From Thermoplasmata archaeon (GTDB taxonomy: Archaea; Thermoplasmatota; E2; DHVEG-1; B18-G2): a stretch of 20,857 nucleotides of DNA. The stretch is from positions 1-20,857 of the forward strand of contig JAGGWT010000083.1 in assembly GCA_021163455.1 (NCBI GenBank). Direction: 5' to 3'. This document shows, in pieces, positions 1-8,000 of this stretch (positions are counted from its first letter, which is position 1; each line of letters starts with the position of its first letter). A program made the position numbers and the translations under genes. Under the pieces are notes generated by a model, which was given only the letters and a program-made list of their open reading frames with translations, was not told the origin of the DNA and did no database searches.

Positions 1-1584
1 AAGGACATGGATAAAAACGAGTTTCTTGAAAGATTCCCTCTTATAGGCTGTGAGATAGAGCGGGTGGAAGGAGATGACATCTCCATAGAGATTTTTCCAG
101 ACCGACCCGACATGAATTCGGTTGAGGGAATTGCAAGGGCAGCGAGAGCATTTTTCGGAATAGAGGAGGGATTGAAGACATACAGAATCGAAAAATCGGA
201 TGTTACGACTTATATAGATGAGAGTGTTAAAGAAGTCAGGCCTGTAATTGTTACAGCTCTCGTTAAAAATGTTGAAATGAGCGATGAATTGATTTCTTCC
301 CTGATGCAACTACAGGAAAAACTTCACATGGGCATAGGGAGAAATAGAAAGAAAATAGCAATTGGAGTCCACGATTTTGATAGGGTAAAACCACCTTTCA
401 AGTACAAAGCGGTAAATCCAGAATCTGTGAGATTCATCCCTCTCAACTTTGAAGAGGAAATGAGTCTCTCAGAAATTCTTCAAAAGCATCCAAAGGGTAT
501 AGAGTATGCGCATCTTCTGGATGGCAAGGAGAAGTACCCCCTTCTCGTTGATAAAGATGAAAATGTTCTTTCGTTTCCACCTATTATAAACGGAGTTCTC
601 ACTCAGGTTACATCATACACGGAGAACATATTCATAGACATTACTGGCATGGATGAACAAACTGCAAAACTGGCACTGAATATTATATGTACTGCTCTGG
701 CTGAAAGAGGGGGAGAAATTTACACAACGAGAGTTATTGATGCAGGAGAGGAGAAATTGTATCCTGATTTCACTCCGGAGGAGATGTTTATAGATCGAAA
801 TTATGCAGAAAGCGTGATCGGTCTCAAATTTAGCGATACGGAAATAGAAGAATCATTGCTCAGGATGGGGTATGATGTTGAAATATCACAGGACAAGATA
901 AAAGTTAAAGTACCACCATGGCGCGGCGACATCCTGCATGAAATCGATATAGTGGAGGACATCGCGATAGGATACGGATTTGACAGATTAACACCTCAGA
1001 ATCCGAGATATCTCACATATGGCAAACCCCTTGAGAAAAACAAACTTGTTGACAAAATGAGAACAATTCTCATAGGACTGGGTTTCTATGAGGTTGAAAC
1101 CCTCACATTATCCAACGAGAGGGACGAATTTGAGAAACTGGGTATGGAAGAGAGTAAGGTTATAAAGATAGAAAATCCGATAAGCGAAGAGTACACATGT
1201 TTGAGAAGTTCTCTCCTTCCATCCCTTCTCAAGATATGCAGGGTGAACCGCCACAGGTCTCTTCCGCAGAGAATATTTGAAGTAGGATATGTTGTTGATG
1301 AAAATAGAAAAAATATACTTCATCTGTCATTTGTTGAAATCGATGAAAGAACAAATTTCAGCAGATGTAAATCCCTGTTTGAAGCGATATCCAGAGATTC
1401 GGGCATAAACATGACCATAGAGAAGTTCGACCATCCTGCTTTCATTCAGGGAAGGTGTGCAGGTATTGTTTACAATGGGAGCAGGATAGGATATTTTGGT
1501 GAGATACATCCAAGAACACTGGTTGAATTTGAACTGGAACACCCAGCTATAGCCATGGAAATAAACCTGGAAGAAATCGGTTAG
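1..1584 (+). CDS. pheT: Phenylalanine--tRNA ligase beta subunit, archaeal type (5' partial)
   Basis: This is the beta subunit of the (alpha-beta)2 cytosolic enzyme that charges tRNA-Phe. The reading frame is open to the first base of the window. The conserved archaeal N-terminal segment (LERFPLIGCEIE, then PDRPDMNSVEGIARA) starts almost at once, although the family normally has roughly 15-20 residues before it. The true start is therefore upstream and the ATG at 7 is internal. Counting from that ATG, a B3/B4 editing-type domain spans about residues 75-240 and a B5 domain about 250-335. The B5 region contains the hallmark PPWRGDILHEIDIVEDIA. The catalytic-like core runs to the C-terminus, with no FDX-ACB domain, as usual in archaea. 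The next gene starts on the base after the TAG stop, so the two are probably co-transcribed. The alpha subunit gene pheS is not in the window. Confidence 0.96.
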   Translation, partial: KDMDKNEFLERFPLIGCEIERVEGDDISIEIFPDRPDMNSVEGIARAARAFFGIEEGLKTYRIEKSDVTTYIDESVKEVRPVIVTALVKNVEMSDELISSLMQLQEKLHMGIGRNRKKIAIGVHDFDRVKPPFKYKAVNPESVRFIPLNFEEEMSLSEILQKHPKGIEYAHLLDGKEKYPLLVDKDENVLSFPPIINGVLTQVTSYTENIFIDITGMDEQTAKLALNIICTALAERGGEIYTTRVIDAGEEKLYPDFTPEEMFIDRNYAESVIGLKFSDTEIEESLLRMGYDVEISQDKIKVKVPPWRGDILHEIDIVEDIAIGYGFDRLTPQNPRYLTYGKPLEKNKLVDKMRTILIGLGFYEVETLTLSNERDEFEKLGMEESKVIKIENPISEEYTCLRSSLLPSLLKICRVNRHRSLPQRIFEVGYVVDENRKNILHLSFVEIDERTNFSRCKSLFEAISRDSGINMTIEKFDHPAFIQGRCAGIVYNGSRIGYFGEIHPRTLVEFELEHPAIAMEINLEEIG

Positions 1585-2736
1585 ATGTTCAGAAAGTACG
1601 TTAGAAATGGATACGTTACATTCATAATCAGAGAAGCAATAGAAGTGAGAATTCCGATAAAAATCTACGAAAGGTACAGCAAGAGATACTCGGATAGGGA
1701 CATTATAACATACTGTGTACACAAGGATATCTACAATCACATAACCGGTAGAAAATTGTACTATATTACAGAAGAGAGCGGCATTCCTCTTATAGGCCAC
1801 ACAGCTTTTGGATTGATAGACAGAGGAACAAATCTCATACAGGTGAGACCATGCTCTGGCTGTAATCTTAACTGCATATTCTGCTCCGTCGACGAGGGCG
1901 TGAGTAAGACAAGAGTTACGGATTATATGGTCGATCCTGACTATATGATTAAAGAATTCAAGAAACTGGCAGATTTCAAAAGAAGACACTGTAAAAATCA
2001 GAATATAGAAGCCCATATAGATGGTCAGGGTGAACCTTTTATTTATCCATACATCGTAGACCTTATTAAGAAATTGAAAAATGAAGCAGATGTCGTATCT
2101 ATCCAGACGAACGGCACCCTTCTCAATGAGAGAATAATCGAAGAGCTCGAAGGTTATCTTGACAGAATAAATTTATCAATAAACTCCTTGGATGAGAAGA
2201 AGGCAAAGATCCTTGCGGGCAGAGCGGATTACGATATAAATCATGTGAAGTCGATGGCGAAAGAAATAGCCAATAGCGAGATAGACCTTCTCATAGCCCC
2301 TGTATGGGTGCCGGGATACAATGACAGCGATATACTTGACATATTAAAATTTGGAAAAAAGATTGGAGCCGGTAAAAGATGGAAACCCTTTGGTGTGCAG
2401 AAATATATCAGATACAGATTTGGAAGACACCCAAAAGGAGCCAGAGAAATGACTTTCAAAAAATTCTATTCAGAACTCAGGAAGATAGATGAAAGTCTGA
2501 TACTTTCTCCATCTGATTTTGGTATAGCGAAATGCAAATCCCTGCCAAAAAAATTCAAAATAGGAGAGAAGGTGAGATTGAAGATAGAGATGCATGGAAG
2601 GATGAGGGGTGAGATGATAGCTATCGGTAGAGATAGAGTAATTCAGATTATAGGTACTGAAAAAAAGCCGGGCAGTTTTATTGATGCCAGGATAGTCAGA
2701 AACAGGCACAACGTATATGTAGCAGTACCCTCTTGA
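1585..2736 (+). CDS. Radical SAM protein with C-terminal TRAM-like domain (COG2100-like)
   Basis: This 383-residue radical SAM enzyme has the cluster motif CNLNCIFC (C93, C97, C100), preceded by an extra Cys (C90). That layout fits a [4Fe-4S] cluster that cleaves S-adenosylmethionine. HIDGQGEPFIYP (about 144-155) resembles the glycine-rich SAM-binding strand, and QTNGTLL follows it. Residues about 322-383 form a short beta-rich segment (FKIGEKVRLKIEMHGRMRGE) that looks like a TRAM/OB-fold RNA-binding domain. The N-terminal 80 residues are not recognised. From memory it matches the uncharacterised archaeal radical SAM group COG2100. Its ATG abuts the pheT stop, and a tRNA thiolase gene follows after 10 bases. 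The TRAM-like tail and these neighbours suggest an RNA, perhaps tRNA, substrate. The superfamily call is firm; the substrate is unknown. Confidence 0.9.
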   Translation: MFRKYVRNGYVTFIIREAIEVRIPIKIYERYSKRYSDRDIITYCVHKDIYNHITGRKLYYITEESGIPLIGHTAFGLIDRGTNLIQVRPCSGCNLNCIFCSVDEGVSKTRVTDYMVDPDYMIKEFKKLADFKRRHCKNQNIEAHIDGQGEPFIYPYIVDLIKKLKNEADVVSIQTNGTLLNERIIEELEGYLDRINLSINSLDEKKAKILAGRADYDINHVKSMAKEIANSEIDLLIAPVWVPGYNDSDILDILKFGKKIGAGKRWKPFGVQKYIRYRFGRHPKGAREMTFKKFYSELRKIDESLILSPSDFGIAKCKSLPKKFKIGEKVRLKIEMHGRMRGEMIAIGRDRVIQIIGTEKKPGSFIDARIVRNRHNVYVAVPS

Positions 2737-2746
2737 TTCCTTTCTG

Positions 2747-3679
2747 ATGACAAGTTGCAGCAAGTGCGGCGACGAGGCAGTAATATTTGTAAGATACAAT
2801 GGCACTCATCTGTGCAGAAGACACTTTATTGAGTATGTGGAAAGAAGAGTCAAGAGAGATATACGTAAACAGAAGGGTAAGAAGAGATTCAAAAAAATAG
2901 CCGTTGCACTTTCTGGGGGAAAAGATAGCTCCACCGCTTTATACATTATCCACAAAATTTTCTCCAGAACTTCAGAGATTCATGCCATAACCGTTGATGA
3001 AGGTATACCTGGTTACAGGGATAAAACCATACCTGTAGCAAAACGCCTGTGCAGAAAACTCGATGTGGAGCATCATATTGTGAGTTTTGCAAACGATATT
3101 GGAATAACCATAGATGAGATAGCGAAAAAGAATGACGAAATCGGGATATGCACATACTGTGGAGTCTTCAGAAGAAGTCTACTCAACATGAAAGCTCGAG
3201 AGATTGGTGCGGATGTTCTGGTTCTCGGGCATAATCTCGATGATTTTTCCCAGTCCATACTCATGAACTTTGTGAATGCTGACTTGGAAAAACTCGCCCG
3301 CATGGCGCCGCACCACAGGATACAGGAAAGAATGATACCCAGAATTCTACCGTTGCGGATGATACCGGAAAAGGAGACCACCCTTTATGCCATACTGAAT
3401 GGACTGGATATACCTATGGAAGAATGTCCATACGCTTTTTCCAGCAGGTTGGTGTTTCGGAGGATAATCTATGAGCTGGAAGACAGAAATCCTGGAACGA
3501 GACACAAGATAGTGAAGAGTTACGAGCAGATAAGAAAATGTCTCTACGAGATGTTTCCGCTTGCAAAACTTCAAAGCTGCGCTATATGTGGTGAACCAAC
3601 TCCTGGTGAGATATGTAGAGCGTGCGAATTAAAGAGGAAGCTTGGTTTGCTCAAGATATCTCCAGATGATAAAGATTGA
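2747..3679 (+). CDS. TtuA/Ncs6-family tRNA 2-thiolation protein (TIGR00269-like)
   Basis: This 310-residue PP-loop ATPase belongs to the TtuA/Ncs6 group, which adenylates and thiolates a uridine in tRNA (U54 in thermophiles for TtuA, U34 for Ncs6). An N-terminal zinc finger uses C4, C7, C23 and H26. The PP-loop SGGKDS is at 56-61. CTYC (135-138) together with C227 matches the three cysteines that hold the [4Fe-4S] cluster in TtuA. GHNLDD (161-166) is the second ATP-site motif. A C-terminal zinc finger uses C278, C281, C290 and C293. All expected motifs are present and the length is normal. The residues after GHNLDD are FSQS, where I recall E-A-Q being common. It starts 10 bases after the radical SAM gene with no clear ribosome binding site, consistent with an operon. 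Its 3' end overlaps the opposing PAP2 gene by 51 bases. The sequence alone does not say which uridine is modified. Confidence 0.93.
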   Translation: MTSCSKCGDEAVIFVRYNGTHLCRRHFIEYVERRVKRDIRKQKGKKRFKKIAVALSGGKDSSTALYIIHKIFSRTSEIHAITVDEGIPGYRDKTIPVAKRLCRKLDVEHHIVSFANDIGITIDEIAKKNDEIGICTYCGVFRRSLLNMKAREIGADVLVLGHNLDDFSQSILMNFVNADLEKLARMAPHHRIQERMIPRILPLRMIPEKETTLYAILNGLDIPMEECPYAFSSRLVFRRIIYELEDRNPGTRHKIVKSYEQIRKCLYEMFPLAKLQSCAICGEPTPGEICRACELKRKLGLLKISPDDKD

Positions 3680-4234
3680 GAACATACAGATTGCGAGCGC
3701 GTATCCAGCAATAACATCGCTGAGCCAGTGAACATTGAGGTATATTCTGCTAAAACCGACTAACGATACTATAAATATTGAAATAATATATAGTAGTCTT
3801 TTTCTGTACAGGTAGCATATCAGAAGAAAAAGCAGCGCTGTCATCATGGCATGCCCACTTGGAAAACTATAGCCTGATACATGTATGATGCCATAAGGTG
3901 GTCTTTCTCTCTGAGTAGCAATTTTCGCGATACTCTCCAGCAGAAAACCGACTATGAGAAATAGAGAAAAAATCAGTGCATCACGTTTTCTCTTTCCGTA
4001 CATCAGAGCGAGGACGGTAAGTGCAGAGATGAAAACGATTCCATACCATTCACCCAGACGGGTCAGTAAAATCATTGTATCTGTGAGGGATGGGTTTTCA
4101 ATATCTCTCATGAAATTGCTAACATTAATATCAAGCCGTGATATAGCAGAGTCATGTAAAATAGATACGGAGAGCACGATAAATAGAGAAAGGGAAAGCA
4201 CGAACATCAGTGCGATTTTGTTTACCTTCTTCAT
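3629..4234 (-). CDS. PAP2-family membrane phosphatase
   Basis: This 201-residue integral membrane protein has all three PAP2 phosphatase signatures: K104-x6-R111-P112, PSGH (125-128), and SR-x5-H-x3-D (S162, R163, H169, D173). H128 and H169 are the expected catalytic histidines. About five to six hydrophobic helices are visible, including residues 7-27, 65-79, 87-102, 130-143, 148-161 and 175-191. The length is typical of the stand-alone family. Family members remove phosphate from lipid phosphates such as polyprenyl diphosphate or phosphatidic-acid analogues. In an archaeon, recycling of the dolichyl/polyprenyl carrier used in glycosylation is plausible but inferred. It faces radB across a 46-bp divergent promoter region. 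Its last 51 bases are antisense to the end of the tRNA thiolase gene. Confidence 0.93.
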   Translation of the reverse strand: MKKVNKIALMFVLSLSLFIVLSVSILHDSAISRLDINVSNFMRDIENPSLTDTMILLTRLGEWYGIVFISALTVLALMYGKRKRDALIFSLFLIVGFLLESIAKIATQRERPPYGIIHVSGYSFPSGHAMMTALLFLLICYLYRKRLLYIISIFIVSLVGFSRIYLNVHWLSDVIAGYALAICMFSIFIIWRYLEQTKLPL

Positions 4235-4244
4235 TGAAGCCCGT

Positions 4245-4280
4245 AAATCTTTTTATTTGTTAAATGCCTTTTTCATTTAA
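4245..4280. promoter_or_regulatory. Divergent promoter region of radB and the PAP2 gene
   Basis: Only 46 bases separate the two start codons. On the plus strand, CTTTTTATTT at about 4249-4258 is centred roughly 26 bases before the radB ATG. That is the archaeal TATA distance to a transcription start, so radB is probably leaderless. No Shine-Dalgarno sequence is visible. Read on the minus strand, the AT-rich TTTAACAAATAAAAA covers the same bases at a similar distance from the PAP2 ATG. The two promoters probably overlap. Assigned by sequence and spacing only. Confidence 0.55.
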
Positions 4281-4928
4281 ATGGAAAGACTTCCCACAGG
4301 GTGTAAACCTCTGGACAATCTGCTCGGTGGAGGTATAGAGGGAGGTATAATAACTGAATTTTACGGTGAAGCGGGAAGTGGAAAGACCAATCTGTGCCTT
4401 CAGATATCAAGAGAAACCGCAAAACTTGGTAAAAAGGTTGCATACATAGACACAGAAGGAGTATCCATAGAACGACTAAATCAGATATGTGGGGGTAATA
4501 AACAGATCCTTTCAAACATACTGTTCTTCAGTCCTCATTCCCTCGAAGAGCAGGAGCACATGGTGAGAAATGCACTCAAGATAAAAGATCTGAAAACCGT
4601 TATTATCGACACCATAAACATGTTTTACAGGATGAAGATAGACGAGGATGAAGAGGGCGCAACCAGATCCATAGTGAGACAGCTGACAAATTTACAGATT
4701 TCAGCGAGAAAAAACAATCTATTTGTGGTGATAACGGGTCAGGTCTATTCAACAGAAGATGGCGATGTAAAACCATTCGCTGGTAGAGGCATGGAGCACA
4801 TGGCAAAAACTATAGTCAAACTTGAGAGAGTCGGGATGGGTAAAAGAAGAGCAATCATAATAAAACATCGCTCTCAACCAGAGGGTTCATCTGCAGAATT
4901 CGAAATAACTGAAGAAGGTCTCATGTAA
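4281..4928 (+). CDS. radB: DNA repair and recombination protein RadB
   Basis: This 215-residue RecA/RadA-family ATPase is the euryarchaeal RadA paralogue RadB, a recombination mediator thought to assist RadA and to interact with Hjc resolvase. The characteristic opening is LPTGCKPLDNLLGGGIEGG. The Walker A motif GEAGSGKT is at 29-36, the DTEG strand at 57-60, and Walker B VIID at 107-110. Near residues 145-170 come VVITGQVY and an L2-like loop (DVKPFAGRGMEHMAKTIVKLE). The RadA N-terminal helix-hairpin-helix domain is absent and the length is normal for RadB, which separates it from RadA (about 320-350 residues). No ribosome binding site precedes the ATG. The upstream TATA-like element fits a leaderless transcript. 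Confidence 0.95.
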   Translation: MERLPTGCKPLDNLLGGGIEGGIITEFYGEAGSGKTNLCLQISRETAKLGKKVAYIDTEGVSIERLNQICGGNKQILSNILFFSPHSLEEQEHMVRNALKIKDLKTVIIDTINMFYRMKIDEDEEGATRSIVRQLTNLQISARKNNLFVVITGQVYSTEDGDVKPFAGRGMEHMAKTIVKLERVGMGKRRAIIIKHRSQPEGSSAEFEITEEGLM

Positions 4929-4982
4929 AATGTTTCACATATCCCTTTCAAATGACATTTTGTTAATCATTGAACGAAAAGT

Positions 4983-5035
4983 CTTATATAATATATGACC
5001 GTATTTATAAATTGAAAATCTTTCAAAGGAGAGTT
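4983..5035 (+). promoter_or_regulatory. Promoter and ribosome binding site of the beta-helix surface protein
   Basis: Two TATA-like elements lie upstream: CTTATATAATATATG at 4983-4997 and TATTTATAAATT at 5002-5013. A Shine-Dalgarno sequence AAAGGAGAG (5025-5033) ends 7 bases before the ATG at 5041. Unlike radB, this gene must have a 5' leader. A start at 5041 or at the next codon (5044, also ATG) is possible; spacing slightly favours 5041. Confidence 0.65.
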
Positions 5036-5040
5036 AAATT

Positions 5041-8000
5041 ATGATGTCAAGAAGGAGTAGATGGGTATATGGATACAGATATATACTTTTGGTGATTTTA
5101 ATAACTGTTGCCGTCGTGTCAATGGTAACAGTCAAGACATTTGCGCAGGAACCTTATCCACCATCCCCACAGAAAGAGGTCATTTTCCCAGAATCATGGT
5201 CAGTTTTCACAGGTACGATAAACTTCGTCTACGATTTTGATGACCTTGAAGATGATATCTACTGTTTGAAGATAGACATATATGGACCCTCACCATACAA
5301 CACATCGGATTCCAAGATAGACCTCATCTTCTCAGCCGATGAAACAAACCCGTGGAGCATGATGGACAGCGCAAATGTAACACTGTACCGTGATGGTATG
5401 GGTATAGATGTTACATATTACAACTCCACGGAGAAATGGGTTGTGACCATAAACACCACAAAGATGTGGAATATGAGCAATCCGTGGTCACAGCCCAACG
5501 GCAGCGCAGTATGGCCGGCTGGCGTCTACGTTTTCAATATAGAGGTTGATGATGAGAAGGGTAATAAATGGGGAGATATTTCAACTGCACCTCTCTATGC
5601 GCAATTCATATACTCTTTCCATAAGATACAACCCGCTATTGATAAGATAGAAGGCGGAGGCACAATCAAGGTTCTCGCTGGAGTCTATAATGAGAGTCTG
5701 ATCATAGAGAAACCTCTAACTCTGGTGGGTTTCTATCCTTTAACCATTTTAAGACCAACATCCACTCCATCCCCGGGTGTTTACGATATAGAGTTCAGGG
5801 ACGGCTCCTCAAATTCAACTATTAAAAATTTCATTCTTGATTTCAATGGAGTTGATGGAAACAGAGGAGGAAACGGAATAATCATTGGAGACTTACCATC
5901 CTCTGTGGTCAAAAATATCAAAATCATTGACAACACCATCTACGCAGGAAATGCATCATCCTCGTGCATAAGGACATTCTCCGGTTGTGATGCAGGCAAT
6001 CTCCTTATAGAAGGTAATACAATCTACGGAACCGGCGGCAGCGGCGGAATATATATTGCACCACTCGGAGGAGGAGAGATAACAATATATGGAAACGAGA
6101 TGTACGGTGAATTTTCTACCGCCGTGGGTATAGAATCCAGCAACGTTGCGGTATCATGTAACATTATAGATAGTAATGTGAGTAAAGGCATGCATGGCAT
6201 ACTCTTCACAGATTCAGCAGGAGGGCAAACTTACACAAATGTTTCCATAGTTAGCAACCAGATAAGAAACTTTACTTACGGTATGAAACTGGGTACCAAT
6301 ACTGACGTTGGTTCCTCACTGTCTGCTGTTGTTGGTTCGAACACAGTAACAATGAACGATGTTGGAATACTCACTGGATATGGGTTCTCTAGTGGTATCC
6401 ATAAGAACAATCTGTTTGGAAATAAAAACTACGGTTTGCAGAATATAGCTTCCATTCAGATCAATGCTACGCTGAACTGGTGGGGTAATGACACAGGTCC
6501 TCATCATCCAGCCAATAACCCTGGAGGAATGGGTGACAATGTATCTGATAATGTGATGTTCTCCAACTGGCTGACTTCAGAGTGGGAGAATCAGGTATGG
6601 GTTGATGATTTCTATGACCCATCAACACCAGGATGGGGAATAGACCACTTTAATAATCTGAACGACGCTATTCAGGCAGTATTTGATGGCGGTATTGTAA
6701 ACGTTAAACCAGCCAGCTACTATGAGGTTATCAGGATCGACAAGCCCCTTACTCTAAAATCTGTTTATGGGACCAACCTCACCATAATAAGTGATGCAGG
6801 AGCAAACTACTCTGAGATGAGCAGGGTGAAAGGTCAAACTATACAGATAGCAAGTAGCCATGTAACAATAGATGGTTTCACAGTAAGGAGAGAGAATTAC
6901 GCCGCCGGCGACCCGACAGGTGCTATAGGAAATGTTGGATTCCCTGATTTGCATGACATTGTCATCAAGAACTGTTACATCTACTCGATATATGACGGTG
7001 TACATCTCATAAACGTGAGCGATGTGAAGGTCTCATATAATGAGAGAATAATCGGGTCTTGGAAAGGAGTATATCTCAATTCGGCAGAGAGATTCACGAT
7101 CGAGCAGAATCTACTTGATACAAGTGCATCAACTGGAGTGGCTGTTTACAACTCAAAAGATGGTGAAATCAAGAACAATTTCATAAAGAAGAAAACAACC
7201 GGAGTATATATTGTAGGCTGTTCAGATATTACCGTGCAGAGTGGAAAAATCTACAACAATACCAATGGTATCTACATTGATAACTCAACTGATATATCTG
7301 TGAAATATGCCTCGATTAAATACAACACATACGGACTGAGGTTAGCCGGGCACTCAAGAACAGTAGAGGAAGGAAACGCTTTCCTGGATAATGTTTATTC
7401 AATATACCATGCCGTCGAGAATAGAGACACCCTCTACAGCAGCATACAGGATGGTATAAACTATGCAGGAGTAGGCGATACCATCACTGTATATTATGGT
7501 GAGTACAAAGAAAATGTGGTCATAGACAAGAGCGTTTCACTTGAAGGTTATGTATCGGCGGAGGACATCATCATAAATGGGACAGACGGAAATGTGACGA
7601 TCTACATTGGAAAGGATAAGAATGTTAGTGACGTTGCTCTCAAAAAACTCACCATAATAGGTGGAGTTGATTGTATCAGAACAGGAAGGTACATGAATGT
7701 ATCAGGTCTCAGGATAGAGAAGTGTATTATCAAAGAACCCAAGGGTGGCTATGCTGTATACATTGATCCTCATCAGAATCCGGATTATCCACCGATAAGA
7801 CCTGGTCCGCAACCTTTCCCGAAACCCGTCGCCCTCTACGATAATTTCATACGTGGAGGAGTATTCTATCAATATACTCCGTTTGAGTTGTACGGTGTTC
7901 CAATAAGCTGTCAGCTTGCACTATTTTACAATAATGTAGATAAGGTATACATCAACGGGAGCATATCTGTCATAGTTGATAACAACCTCATCCATACAAT

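Noticed and set aside
7..1584. pheT starting at the ATG at position 7
   Set aside because: The frame is open to the window edge and family members have about 15-20 more residues before LERFPLIGCE, so the gene is treated as 5' partial.
1327..2016. 229-codon minus-strand open frame
   Set aside because: It is antisense to pheT and the radical SAM gene, has low-complexity, family-less text, and crosses two well-supported genes.
3954..4280. 108-codon plus-strand open frame opposite the PAP2 gene
   Set aside because: The minus strand has all three PAP2 motifs, while this frame has none of its own.
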